DNA from: Brachionus plicatilis
Lineage: Eukaryota > Rotifera > Eurotatoria > Ploima > Brachionidae
Direction of reading: 5' to 3'
Assembly (NCBI GenBank): GCA_010279815.1
Contig: QEOQ01000180.1
Location: forward strand, 1,086,451 to 1,150,450
Length of the DNA stretch: 64,000 bases
The stretch's first letter is position 1. Each line of letters starts with the position of its first letter. The notes beneath the pieces were generated by a model. It did not search any database. It saw only the letters and a program-made list of their open reading frames with translations, and was not told where the DNA came from. Position numbers and translations under genes: made by a program. Below are positions 1 through 11,357 of this stretch, one piece after another.

Positions 1-309
1 TTTTAATTTTTTTTTTTATAAAAAAAAAATAAAGCTAAAATCATTGAGTAGTAGAGAATCAAATTGAAAATCAGAGAGTAGTCCCTTATCATTTACCAAT
101 TCACTGAATTCATTTCATATATTACATAATGGTGTTTTTTTCTTACAAGATCTTAAGCTTGAGGTTAGGCATGTTTAAATATTTGATAATTCAGGACAGA
201 GTTGTTTTTAAATCTCATAATTAAAGTCCAGGTCAATGCAAAAAAAATTCGGATTTTTTTCCCATAAATTCCAGGTATGGACTCGGACACAAATTAGTAA
301 TAATAACAT

Positions 310-594
310 GTCCCTTTCTATCCTAGTGGATAATGGGGATGCGCTCATCCCTTTTTCCAGTACCTTTTGAGCAACGGCTCCGACCTGACCCAGAGGTTAC
401 TGCATTGACTTGGTCATCTACACCACTATTATTACCCAGTCGGAACCGGTTCCCCTTTTATTATAAGGAAAGGGGTTTAAACATTCATCCCTTACGACAG
501 AGATATTTTGAAGATTTTTCCACCCTCAGCTGGTTTCGAACCCCCTGATCCTCTACTTGCATGACTAACACACAAACCATTCGGCTATTCGGAC
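310..594 (-). mobile_element. tRNA-derived SINE-like unit
   Basis: Read on the minus strand, 587-577 is TAGCCGAATGG, a match to the RNA polymerase III A box, and 542-532 is GGTTCGAAACC, a match to the B box. They are 34 nt apart, as in a tRNA. The 7 bases before the A box (GTCCGAA) have no complementary partner after the T-arm, and no anticodon stem pairs well, so this is not a functional tRNA. About 230 nt of GC-richer unique sequence follow, ending in an AT-rich tail near 310. That is the layout of a tRNA-headed SINE. The 3' boundary is a guess. Confidence 0.5.
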
Positions 595-641
595 TTTTTT
601 ACTAACTACCTGGAAAGGCGGCCTAGTTAGTAAAAAAGTCC
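591..641. repeat. Perfect 18-bp hairpin at the SINE-like head
   Basis: GGACTTTTTTACTAACTA (591-608) pairs perfectly with its reverse complement at 624-641 around a 15-nt GC-rich loop. It lies directly at the 5' end of the tRNA-like unit. Confidence 0.85.
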
Positions 642-752
642 AGAGCTAGAATTTTTGAAAAAAAAAAGCCTTTTGCCCAGACTTCTGAAAAAAAAATGCG
701 GAATTGGACTAGACTTGAGAAATGTGACTTTAAACAACTCTGGTTCAGGAAA

Positions 753-2289
753 TAAAGAAGAAATTGTTAGGTAGCAATTACAAAATAGAGTTTGATATTC
801 GATATGTCTTGATTCGAAACGTTCTCCACCACTCTGATAACGAATGGAACATAAATGGCTCAATCTTGGCCTGACATATCTCTCGCTCAACTCAAAAAGT
901 CGATTTGAAAATGTTAGCAGTTTAAGTTTGTGTCTATTATTATTTTTTTTTCTGTACCGAGCTAATGCTCTCTAAAATGATAAAAATAGTAAAATTACAA
1001 TTTAAAAAAGATAAAATAAAAAATAATAGGCATAAATATAGAAATGAAATAGGCTAAAATAGAAGAAAATTAAAATTATTGAAAATTGAATATTGAAAAC
1101 GAGACATTTTTAATTATTTGATGACCCAGGAAAAAAAGAATAAAAAATTTTCTGATTCTTAAGATAATATCTATGTTTTTTTTTCTAATTTTGATACTAT
1201 TTTTTTCATTTTTTTTCCCAATTTTATTTCCCTTTATTTCCTAACTAAACAATTATTTAATTATTATTTTTGTTTCTGATCTTAATAAATAAATCTCATT
1301 TAATAAATGAACAAAACTTACTTCAAATTTAAAATATTTTAAAACTGTTTTAATTTTTTTATTTTATCTGAAGAAGCTTACACTCGAACAGAAAAACAAA
1401 TAAAATAATTTAGACAGTATTTCATCAGTAATTTTCTAGTAAACCGAAAATTTTTTAAAAAAGCTTATCAAACTTTAAAAGCTGTAAAAGTCTGAAAAAT
1501 AATTTAATTTCAAAATATAAAAGTTTCTACTCCGAAAATTTCATATTGATGCGAATTAGTCAAAATTACGATATTATTTTTTTTTTCAAATAAATTTAAC
1601 AAAAATTATGTGCACTTAATTTAAGTCAAAAGTTAAATTAACTAGTCACTAAAATCAAAATTAATATTGGAATTTTTTTTCGTTCTAGGTAGTTAATGTG
1701 GTTATTTTTAATTTGGTATTCAATTAAATTTCAATTATGCTTAAATTTAACAAAAACAAAAAATTCATAACCGTCACTTTTTTAATTTATGTATTACGAT
1801 TAAAAAAATTTTTTTATTTAATCTATTAATTTTTTTTATCTTTTTTTCAGACAAAGTTGTTTTATTATTTTTATTGAATTATAATGAAAATTGTTTAATT
1901 GTTTGATATTTTTTGAAATTTGACTAGGTCGCCACTTAAAAGAGAGAACTCATTTTTTTATTATTCTTTGTAAATTTTTCCAAATAAATATGTTTTATCA
2001 ACGGATCAAGCTTATCAAATTCTCTATCAATTTAAATTTGTTTAATTAACCCACCTTTAGTCTTCTTTTTTCAAGCATAAATGATAATTTTTAAAAAAAA
2101 TAAAATGTTTTTTTTGCACATTTAATGAGACATTACAATACATCAAATTCAATTTTGGTCCGTCCTTAAACTATTTTTGAAAAAAATTCAAAAACACATG
2201 TTAAATGACTGCATTTAAACTGAATTTACGTTTTTTAACCCTGCAGTATAAAAATCGAGTGGGAACAAGAATTGTTCAAATAAAAGATG
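753..2289. other. Gene-free AT-rich stretch
   Basis: I see no gene here. Around 945-975 there is a copy of a dispersed short motif (CTGTACCGAGCTAATGCTC) that recurs near 34150, 38620 and, inverted, 59955. The rest is A/T-rich sequence with homopolymer runs. The open frame at 627-890 on the minus strand lies across repeat sequence and shows no family features. Confidence 0.5.
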
Positions 2290-2329
2290 AAGTTTTTCGG
2301 GTCGTTCACCCAAACGACCCGAAAAACTT
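2290..2329. repeat. Perfect 17-bp hairpin, 6-nt loop
   Basis: AAGTTTTTCGGGTCGTT (2290-2306) is followed after the loop CACCCA by its exact reverse complement (2313-2329). The core is GC-rich in an otherwise AT-rich stretch. It lies within a 61-codon open frame that I do not believe is coding. Confidence 0.9.
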
Positions 2330-2755
2330 TGTTTTTTTCTTTAAAAATATTGACTTTAGTGATAATTTAAGTTCGTTTGATGCATATTAATAAATACTCA
2401 ATTTATAAAAAATGGAAATCAGAGCGTAGATAGTTTTTTTAAACTACAAATACTATCTTGAGTATCATCATAGCACAAACCTCAAGTCAAAATTTAGAAT
2501 AAAAAACAAGTTTTTCATGCTTACAATATTAACTTAAAATTATATTTTTATTTGAAACTGAAAAAAATATTTGAAACATCACACTTTTTCAATGTAATTT
2601 CAACATTGGATACATTTTGAAATTCAAACACAAAAAATTAAACCATATCGATTTTAGTTTTTATTTGTGACCAAAAAATAAATTTAAGTGAAAATTTAAT
2701 CTTTTGAATTCAAACGATTAAATTTTTAAAGTAAATTTATTAAGTGACTAGAATT

Positions 2756-3549
2756 GAGTTAGCCCTTTTGGGAGCACACATGAACCGCCATAGCTACTTA
2801 TAATTCAAAGAAACATAGTAGGGTAATTTTTACGAGGAATTCAAATTCTGTATCAGATTTTCTGATTTGTGCAGTTTTTGAACCAAAGACGACCTTGAAC
2901 CAAAATAACTCAACGTCGCTAAATTGGTAAAGATATGATAAAACAAACCAGAAATTTGGAGTCTACTTATGATTTTACCACTTGAACCGTTTATACCATA
3001 TTAAATTAGGCTTTATTAGAAAGGGTTTAAAAATGTCAAAATCAATAAATTTTTACTTTTAGAGTAAAAAAACTTCGAAACGAGTTATAAAGAATTTGTT
3101 CAACAACTTTTCTTAGCCATTTTTTAACGAAGTTTTCAATGTATTTAGTTTTTATCTATTTTATTCAGAAAAACTTATATAAAATTTGATTTTCTGCGAA
3201 AAAATCAGAGTTGTTTAAAAGTCCCGATAAAAAGTCCAAGTTCAGACTTTTTTTTTAAAATTTGCTTGATCAAGATTCATATCAAAAAATTTATATACTC
3301 TTGGGTTGTCTAATGCAATAGATTTGCCATATATCAGAATTTTCTTGCAATTTTAGCATAAATGTCTTCACAAATCTTCTTCACTTTTCAAAATTTTAAA
3401 GCCTGGGCTTCGACTTTTTATTTGAAAAAAAAAGTCCAGACTTGGACTTGACTTGAGACTTATGACTTTTAAACAAATCTATACCCTACTACGTATTTTT
3501 GAATTATAAGTAGCTATCGCGGTTCATAAGTGTCTCCCAGAGAGTTAAC
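2756..3549. mobile_element. Non-autonomous TIR element, about 790 bp
   Basis: The first about 68 bp (from GTTAGCCC at 2758) match the reverse complement of the last about 68 bp (ending AGTTAAC at 3549). Both arms share the core ATAGCTACTTATAATTCAAA. There is no transposase frame. The interior from about 3205 to 3480 carries CAGAGTTGTTTAAAAGTC ends and AAGTC words of the family seen at 193-752, so an AAGTC element appears to be nested inside. A target duplication is not clear; both edges resemble TTAR. Confidence 0.7.
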
Positions 3550-3560
3550 AAAAGTATTAT

Positions 3561-3785
3561 TTATACATTTTTGAAATATGCAATACGTAATTTTAATCCA
3601 CTTGTATTTTTCATTAATTTACCACAATCTGCACAAGTAATGGGGTTCTCGTGTTTGCTCAAAGCTTTCTTAGCCATAAACTGGGTCTCTTCGGTGTCTA
3701 CTGGCATTTCTAATGCTTGTTGAGTGTACTTAGATAACTTTGCCTTAACAGTATTTAAATTCATATAATCAAAATCTGAACACAC
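3561..3785 (-). pseudogene. C2H2 zinc-finger fragment
   Basis: A 74-codon frame beginning with GTG. Near its end it has CADCGKLMKNTSGLKLRI, the first half of a C2H2 zinc finger (CxxC plus the hydrophobic core), but the position where the first histidine is expected is Arg. The upstream half is polar with no recognised domain. It abuts the outer edge of the TIR element at 3549. It could be the remnant of a transposon-encoded DNA-binding domain or the last piece of a broken gene. There is no ATG start and no partner exon that I can find, so a working gene is unlikely. Confidence 0.3.
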
Positions 3786-4738
3786 ATCTTACGATTTTAT
3801 AATTTTTGTTCTTTTTCAATTTCAAATATATGAAATCTGAGGACATATTAAAACGGAGAAAGGTTAAAAACGTTGATTACAGGCAAAAAGGTAGAAAGTG
3901 CTAATTGATAGAATTTTTAATTGTAGAAAAATAATTGGTAGAAAACCAAAAAAATGTAGAACTAAAAAATACTTTATAATTTTTAAAATAATAATGACAC
4001 TTTTAAAGAATAATGTAAGACTTTGTTTTATATACTTTAAAATATAAAAGCTTTGATAAAAAAATAAAAATAAAATTTTTAAAAATGATCCGAAATTCTC
4101 GATTAATTTTGAAATTGAGATCGAACAAAAATGTGGTCACTAATTAAATAATTAATTATTTAAAACAAAAAATTAATTGACAAAAATTTTATTTAAAATA
4201 AACAGTTTTCGAAAAATTACTCAATGCATTTATGTGGCCAGGTAAAAAATGTGACCAATATTTTTAAAATTTCTATTATCAATTTGACTGACTAGGTCAC
4301 ATATTAAGTGACACCTCTGGTCACCCTAAATTTATTAAAATAAATTAAAAAAGTGACCGATTCCAATTTAATTGACATTGAATAAAAAGAAAATAATTTT
4401 TTTATTTTCTTCCTAATTCACTATTATAGACTCTCAATTACATAATTAGTTATTTAGAAAAGTAATAAGGTTTTTTAAAATTTAAGCATCTTTCGACTAA
4501 ATTTTTATCAATAAATAAAATGATTTATATTTAAATATTTTTTTGTCAATCGAATAAAAAATTAATTTTTCAAAAAAAACTAAAATTTTTGGTCAGCTTG
4601 GAAAAAAAAACATTTAGTCGAACTTGGACTAATAGCAGTAGTAAAAATTCCTGTCCTAGTTTTTAAATATTTCCTTGAGAAACAAAATTTTAAAAACCGA
4701 ATTTTTTTGGTCCAAGCTTAAAAAATTATTTTTTACAG
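3786..4738. other. Intergenic or intronic AT-rich stretch upstream of the RBM exon
   Basis: No exon recognised. Several GTGAC/GTCAC words in both orientations between 4130 and 4360 look like a decayed inverted-repeat element, without clear ends. If the RBM26/27 gene is intact, this must be intron. Confidence 0.4.
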
Positions 4739-6510
4739 TTAATTCAAACGTGAAGTCAGCTAATGAATCAAATAACAACTCATTCAATAACAATTCAGTA
4801 GTATTTGATGTAAATAGTGAACAATTTTCGAGCCAGCAAGTCAATTCTGTTCAAACCCAATCTCAACAGCACGGCCTGCTTCCAACCCCACAATACATTC
4901 CAAGCTCGCGCAATCAAGGACAGTTTCAGCCACCAACTCCTCAAAACTGCACTTTGATATTGAGGAAAATACCTTCAAATCTCAACACTGTGGATAAAAT
5001 GAGACAACATTTTTCCAAATTTGGCAACATTGTCGACATCCAGTGTCATTACGACAATCTAAATGATGCTGCCTTGGTACAATTTTCGTCAAATACCGAA
5101 GCTTTTGCTGCATATAAATCACCACAGCCCGTGTTCAACAACAGATTTATTCGGCTCTTTTGGCTCTCGAGCTACCTTAAACAGCAGCAGCAACAGCAAC
5201 AGCAGCATCAGCACCCACACCAGCAGGCAAGCACTCACAGCGCTCCGCAATCTCCGGCAGTTGGAGAGCCCAGTCAAAAGAAACAACTGAAGGACAGGCT
5301 GAGCTTTCCGGGAAACACCGAGGCAGTCGCCGAGGGCTTGAATAAAGAAAATTTGGCCAAGCCAACTCCAACATCAGTGACTGTGTCTGCCGCCGGTGCA
5401 TTAACAAAAACAGTTTTTAGCAGCCAGCTTGGTAGCGAGGCTGCGAAACCGGAGGAGTTGGCCAAAAAACCAGCTTCAACAGAAACGGCGGAGAGTGTGG
5501 CCATGGCCAAAAAAATTCAGGATGAGAACAAAAAAAAGGCCTTGTTGCTTAAGTTGGAAGTTCAAAAAAAGGCAAGGGACTTGATGGAACAGCAGTTAAA
5601 GGACCAAAAAATTTTGATGTCAAAATTGGAACAGGCCAAAACAGTGGAGGAAAAAACTCAAATTTTAAATCTAGTTAAAAAATTAAGTGAAGCAATTGAC
5701 AAGGAAAAAGAAATACTGAGCAAAAAAATAGATGCTCTGGAGATCGAGGGAGAAAGAAGGCCGTCTGCCTCTCAGTCACCTTTTACGTTAGGCAAAAGCC
5801 AAAAGCCCTCGTTTGTGATCCCGCCTGTGCACCAGCTAAAAATAAATAACAAAAGACTGAACACGACCAGCTTTTTGAAGACAGGCTCTAACAAGCTGGT
5901 GAACAAGTCGGCTCCTAAGGCCCCTGCTCACCAATTGACACCGGCTTCATTGTACGCATACTCCAGGGTGTCTGTGGACCGCAGACCCAAGCAGCTGCTT
6001 TTTTCTGGCGCTGAAAATGAGCAAGAAAATAACAATATTGTTAGTTTTATTCAGATGGGAGAATTTAAAATTGAAAATGTTGAGGAGAAAAAAGACGAAA
6101 ACAATGATACACAGAAATGTTTGTTGATTAGTTTTGTAACTAGACGCGATGCTGAGATCGCTTATGCAAAGTGCTCCAAGTCTTTAGGGAAGTATTGCAA
6201 AAATCTATCAATTTCATGGTACAAGCCGGTTGAGTCGGCCAGCAACGCAGAAGACAGTCCCAAGGAGGAGAAAAATGGTGAGGAAAAAAGTGAGAGCGAA
6301 GACCCAAAAGAAGAACTGGTCGACGAAACTGAAAGTAAAATAGAGAATAAAGAAAATCCTGAGCATGACGATTCTATGATCAGTTTTTTGGCTGAAGGTA
6401 AGGCGGAGAAAAATATCCTAGAATTAAAACAGGGCCAAGTCACCGAGGAAATCAAAAAAACCGAGGAGAATTCAGATGTTTTTGATAGTATATTTAATGA
6501 TAAAGAATAA
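4739..6510 (+). CDS. RBM26/RBM27-like RNA-binding protein, 3' terminal exon
   Basis: RBM26/27 proteins are nuclear RNA-binding proteins linked to poly(A)-tail exosome targeting. The frame opens at a splice acceptor (TTTTTTACAG ending at 4738). There is no in-frame ATG until the middle of the first RRM, so this is a 3' exon rather than a whole gene. Order: a Gln/Asn/Ser-rich leader; an RRM with RNP-like LILRKIPSNLN and ALVQF, ending in NNRFIRLFW; a poly-Gln/His tract; a Lys/Glu coiled coil (KKALLLKLEVQKKARDLMEQ and following), typical of RBM26/27; a degenerate C-terminal RRM (CLLISFVTRRDAEIAYAKC, ending SISWYKP); and an acidic tail. The CCCH finger and N-terminal PWI-like domain of full-length family members are not found in the 4.7 kb upstream. 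They lie outside the window, behind a long intron, or are lost. AATAAA signals follow near 6724. Confidence 0.8.
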
Positions 6511-9435
6511 TTGACGAATAAGTCAAAAAATTGAATAGAATTAAAAAATTAAGTTAGAGTTTTTGTTATGACCAATTTAAAGCTTTGGTTCTCTGTCCTG
6601 AGTGTGTCTCTGGCATAGTTTTGAATGTTTAATTACTCTTAATCATGTCTATGTTTTCTTTTTTTTTTAATTATTAAACATTACTATGTTTTTAATTTTA
6701 TTATTATTTAAAAAAATTGATAAATAAAATAAAAATTTAAAAAAAAAAAGCAATTTTGTTTTATTCAATTGTTAAATTGTGAAAAGTTACATTTTTGAAT
6801 AAAAATTTTAAATAATTATTTTAGATAAAATAGTATTTTTATTTGAAACCTGATTACATAAGACTCTTCAAAAAGGTTTTTTTTTGTAGGTAATTTTTAA
6901 CCCTTAAAGTTTTTCAAACAATTGAGCAAAATTGGAACATTTCAAAAATATGTTCATTTGAATATTCAAAAAAAGCTTAAAATTTGAATACAAATTTTTT
7001 TATAGAAAACAAGAGCCGAAATTGCTTTAATATAAAAAAAGTGAAAATTCACTTTTTCAAAATTATAGCAATGCAAAAGTTGGCAAAATTAATGCCTTCC
7101 AATTATATTTGGGTTTTATGCACTTAACACCATACGTTCCAATGTATCAGTGTTCTTAGTATGTTATTTTTTATTGATCTTTTAATTGAATCAAATCAGT
7201 TCTTCTAACTTTTTTCAAGAATTTTTTAATCAAAATTATTAAAGACAATTCATTAACTTTAATCTACTTTTACTCTTACCCTTAACACTTACAGGATCAT
7301 TTTTTCTTTACCTTTAAAGACCGTACGAGTCAAAATGACTCCTAATAGTTTTTGCTTATAAAATAATAAAAAATAAAGTTTTTTTTGAATAAACTTAAAC
7401 TAAAGATTTGAATTAAAATTTTTCATTTTAAATTTTTTAATTTGATTATTACATAAAAGTAACGTTTGGTTGCTAGATCTCTTATAATCTATAATGTTTC
7501 ATAAATTATACATATATTTTTACTAGAAAACTACAGAAACTACATAATAGTTACATCAACCTTGGTAATAATAAAGTAAACTTAAAGTAACTTTATAATT
7601 AAGATAGTAGACTTTTTAATAAAGATAGTTTTTTATATCTTCATTGTAAAAGATGTGTTCTTTTGTACTGAAAATACAAAACTAAATTTCATTAAATCTA
7701 TAGTCTCTAAAATCCGAAAATATTAGAATACAGTCAAGTTCTATTGCATTTGATTAAAAATATCAAAAAAAATTGTAATCAATTTGCTCAATTAGCAATA
7801 ATTAAAACTTATTATAAAATCCGATTTTTTTTAAACGATGATTAAAATTAGTTTAAAAATATTGATTTGATTTAAAATCAAAAAATAATGTAAACAACCT
7901 AGTCTCAACATTTGTATGTTAAAGAATATATTTTAATTTTGAAAAGTTAAGCATTTTTCTGGACCTAAAATAGCATCCATTTTTTAAAGTATTCTTCGAG
8001 GCGAACTACAAAAGAAGACTTTGATTCATATTCTTTTTGTTTTTAGTTTTTTAAATAAAAACTAGGAATGCAAAATTGAATAAAACTCTAAATATTCAAG
8101 AAAATATTTAGGTTTATTTTTATTCTTTAATTGATCTAATTTTTATCGCAAACACTTGAATTTTTTTAAATCAAACAATGTTATTGTTAAGCAAATATTG
8201 ACAAAATTTTCAATTTCTACTAGAATCGATTATTTAAATTTGAGTTTATTTTTTGAATAAAAGAAGACGTTTACCAAGTGAAAAAAGTAAATTAGCTTAT
8301 TTAAAAGAAATTTTGAAGTTTTTTTGTTTTATTTCAAATGTTTTTTAGCAAAAATAATTAAATTGAAAAAAATAATTTTTTAAAGCTCAAACATTTTAAA
8401 ATTCTGAACACAATAAGAATTCTGATAAATATTTTCAGTTATTTATTTTTTTAAATAAACTAAGGCATATCAAATGATTTTTACATTAAGAACAAAAATT
8501 TTTAAATTTGTATCATATTTTAAAGACTTTTTGTACTAAATTTCACAAGAAATTTGCAGTGGAATTATTCTTTAATTTTTGAATGAGTTTAAAGAGTTAT
8601 TTGATTTTTTATTAATATCCAGGACATTTTGAAATAAAAATTTGCTCATTTAATAATAACAATAAAAATTCTTTAAATATTAGAACATTTTGATTATTTT
8701 TTAATTTTGAATTTTAGCTTAAGACTCATTGTGTCAAGTATGGCACACGGATTTACATTAACTCTGTATTTTTAAAAAATTAATAAAGGGAAAATGCAAA
8801 TTGAATAAATTGTAAAAAATTTTTCGTTTTTTTTGCAAAAAAAACATTCAAGATTTTAGTTATTTACACACTCCATTTTTAGATTTAATTTTAAAAAAAT
8901 GAGTTTAAATTCAAGTGGTTTTTCTAATAATCTAGTTTAAATACATCAGATTATTATTTCCGAAGTTTCTAAATGATTTATGTTTACGAGTTTCTTATAC
9001 AGCTTTAGTAGTTTTTTTTAAGAAAACATACTTTAATCTTGAAATTAAGATTTTTGTTTTTTATAAATTTTCACAAATTAGTTAAAGAATTATGCTATTT
9101 GGTTTTAAATTGAAAGTAATTTTTAAGGAATAATTAAATTAATCAAGCTTTAAAAATTAAATGATGTGATTCTATCAGAGAATTTAATGTTTCAATTTCC
9201 AAATCTTATAGAGGAATTTTTACGGGCTTTTATGATTCTTTTATTTTTCATTTTTTTACATGAATTAAAAAAATTGGAAGTCGTTTATGTAATTTTTTTT
9301 TTAATGCTAAAAAGATATTAGTCATTAAATATTTCATTGATTTTTAACAGTTCGCTGAAATTAAACATAATTTGCGCAAAAAAAAATTTTCCATAAATAT
9401 TTCAGATATCAAGAAATCAAGTCTTAAATTTTAAA
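6511..9435. other. 3' UTR and gene-free AT-rich intergenic DNA
   Basis: The 3' UTR of the RBM exon continues to poly(A) signals near 6720-6730. Beyond that I see no gene, only short hairpins such as AAAAAGTGAAAATTCACTTTTT near 7036 and GAGTCAAAATGACTC near 7327. An acceptor-like CATTTCAG just before 9406 may belong to the 5' UTR of the next gene. Confidence 0.5.
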
Positions 9436-9690
9436 ATGTTTAAAAAAAAAATCACTAATGGATATTATCCAGGAGCTTATAGTGGTTATGGATTTGGATA
9501 TGGACTTAGTCATTTAAACAGACCAGAAATCGCGCCATATCCATCGTCTTTTGGTGGTTTTGGAGGATATGCTTACAACCCTCCTCATTATCATCGCGAT
9601 CATAAACATCATCATCATCATGGAAGAAAATCAAGATCATCTAGCTCATCTAGTTCATCTAGTTCATCAAGCTCACCATCATCTGATTAA
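9436..9690 (+). CDS. Small Gly/Tyr-, His- and Ser-rich protein
   Basis: An 84-aa single-exon frame with an ATG preceded by AAAATTTTAAA and an acceptor-like ATTTCAG about 30 nt upstream, suggesting a 5' UTR intron. The protein has four compositional blocks: a basic start (MFKKK), a Gly/Tyr/Phe-rich block (YSGYGFGYG, GGFGGYAY), a histidine run (residues about 53-62), and a serine run (about 67-81). It has no signal peptide or membrane segment. I do not recognise a family. Such composition occurs in low-complexity RNA-associated or cuticle-like proteins, but nothing here decides the function. Codon use (AGT/TCA serines) is more regular than in surrounding DNA, which argues for a real gene. Confidence 0.5.
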   Translation: MFKKKITNGYYPGAYSGYGFGYGLSHLNRPEIAPYPSSFGGFGGYAYNPPHYHRDHKHHHHHGRKSRSSSSSSSSSSSSSPSSD

Positions 9691-11357
9691 TTTGATTTTT
9701 TTATTCTTTTACTTATTAATAATCAAATTTTTTAAGTAATCAATAACAACTTTATTTTAACGATCTTTAAAAAATATTTAATCAAGCTTCTCATTTATTT
9801 TTTTGGCCTATTCCTAGTGTTTATATTAAAATTAGTCAAGAAATAGAAGTTGTTTAAATTCAATGAGAACTAACCTAAATACTCGTTGGGTCTAAATTAG
9901 TAAGTTTGTCTTAAACAGATGAAAATTTAACTCAAAAAATTTCTTGCGGGTGTCGAGTTGTTTTTCTGCTATTGTCGTAGTTAGTGTTCATTTAATTCCA
10001 ATTTATATGCTTTTAAATTAAATCCATTTTAAAATTATGACAATAATAACTCAAAAAAATTTACCTTTGCTGAGAAAAAATATTCATTTTTATTTTGAAA
10101 TTTATAATAACAAAAAATAATCTTATGTATCGATTCCTTGAAAATTTGCACGAACGAGTAAAAGAATTATGCTGTTTTTTTTGAAATTCATAATATTTAT
10201 TTTTTCAATTTCAAGTCTTCAAATACAAGTGAGAATTTAAAAAAAAAAAAACTACTTGATTATTACGATGTATCCAAAGTAAGATTTTTATTTTTCTATT
10301 CACTTTCAAGTATTGTATAAGCAAAATTTGTATTTGCTTTGCCAACTAAATAACTCGGTTACTAAAGCTAACAGAAAGTGAAAGCTTTTTCTAAATTTTT
10401 AGAGTTGACATAAAAAGTTAATATCAGACTTTATATTAAATACTAAAATAAATCATTTGCATTTGTTTTTTACTATCAATAATTGAATAAAACACGATAG
10501 TCCAGCACAGCTATTATATTATCAGGAAAAATTAGTTAATTTTAAATTTTGTTGATTTTAAAATCAACACTCGTTATTTTTTTCACAAATTAAACACCAA
10601 ATGAAACAAGCCAGAATTTTAGATTTATAATTTTTTATAATAATTTTCTTAAACTAATTTATTTGAATTTAAATTTAAAATTTAAATAAGAAATGGAAAT
10701 TTTAACAATTATTTTTACATGAAGTAATAAAAAATTTTAAAGATTTTAAAACTAGAAAATCTTTGAAAAAAATTTCTAAATCAAACTTTCTTTTTATTCT
10801 TAATGAGATTTATTTTATAGATAGATCATTTAATTTAGATTTAGAACGAAAATATTAAGACTGGATTGGGTACAACTAAAACTTACATAAGACTTAACTA
10901 GTTTTATATTACTACGGTATCTTTTTAATGGTTTAATAAGAAATTTTTGGGTGACTTAGGTTATTTAAAATAGAATAGAAAACCTTAGAGCAAAATATTT
11001 TTCTTTCTATAATTTTTAAATTAAGAATATTATTTTTGTTTATGAAAAAATTAAACTAGATTTCTAAATTTTCTTTTCACAAAATTAGCCCTAAAAAGTC
11101 GAATGCAACAAATTTCAAAATTAAATCCTAATTTAGTGAAATTATTAAAAAATATATCAAGTTTAATATTTCTGAGCTTTATTTGAAAAAAAATTAATAA
11201 CAGAGATTAGTGTCAAATGTTTTTAATATAATGAATTATTTTATTTTTTTTTCAATTCTTTTAATTTTAGATAATAATCCTTTTTTATTAGAAAAAAGGA
11301 ATTTATTTAATGACTTTTATTTGTCCTTTGTGAGCCCAAATACCGATCAGAAAAAAA
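9691..11357. other. Gene-free AT-rich stretch
   Basis: No gene, RNA or convincing repeat seen. The last about 100 bases are probably 5' UTR or promoter of the following GPCR gene; an acceptor-like TTAATTTTAG ends near 11270. Confidence 0.4.

Larger units (their letters stand above)
193..752. repeat. AAGTC-rich inverted-repeat element (MITE-like), interrupted
   Basis: The left end reads CAGAGTTGTTTTTAAATC (about 198-215). The right end reads GACTTTAAACAACTCTGG in inverted orientation (about 728-745). The interior next to both ends is rich in AAGTC/GACTT words. The same end and the same AAGTC words recur at 3205-3475, 46618-47007 and, degenerate, near 51808 and 54570. The middle of this copy (about 310-640) is unrelated, GC-richer sequence with a tRNA-like head, so I read this as an element split by a later insertion. 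Boundaries are approximate. Confidence 0.45.

Noticed and set aside
520..594. A functional tRNA gene on the minus strand
   Set aside because: A and B boxes are good, but the acceptor stem has no pairing partner and the anticodon arm does not fold, so I call it a SINE-like tRNA derivative.
5063..5510. Open frames overlapping the RBM26/27 exon on both strands
   Set aside because: Shadows of the CAG-rich and Ala-rich coding sequence of the real exon.
9551..9739. 62-codon frame overlapping the Gly/His/Ser protein
   Set aside because: Alternative-frame reading of the CAT and TCA runs; the frame from 9436 has a better start and composition.
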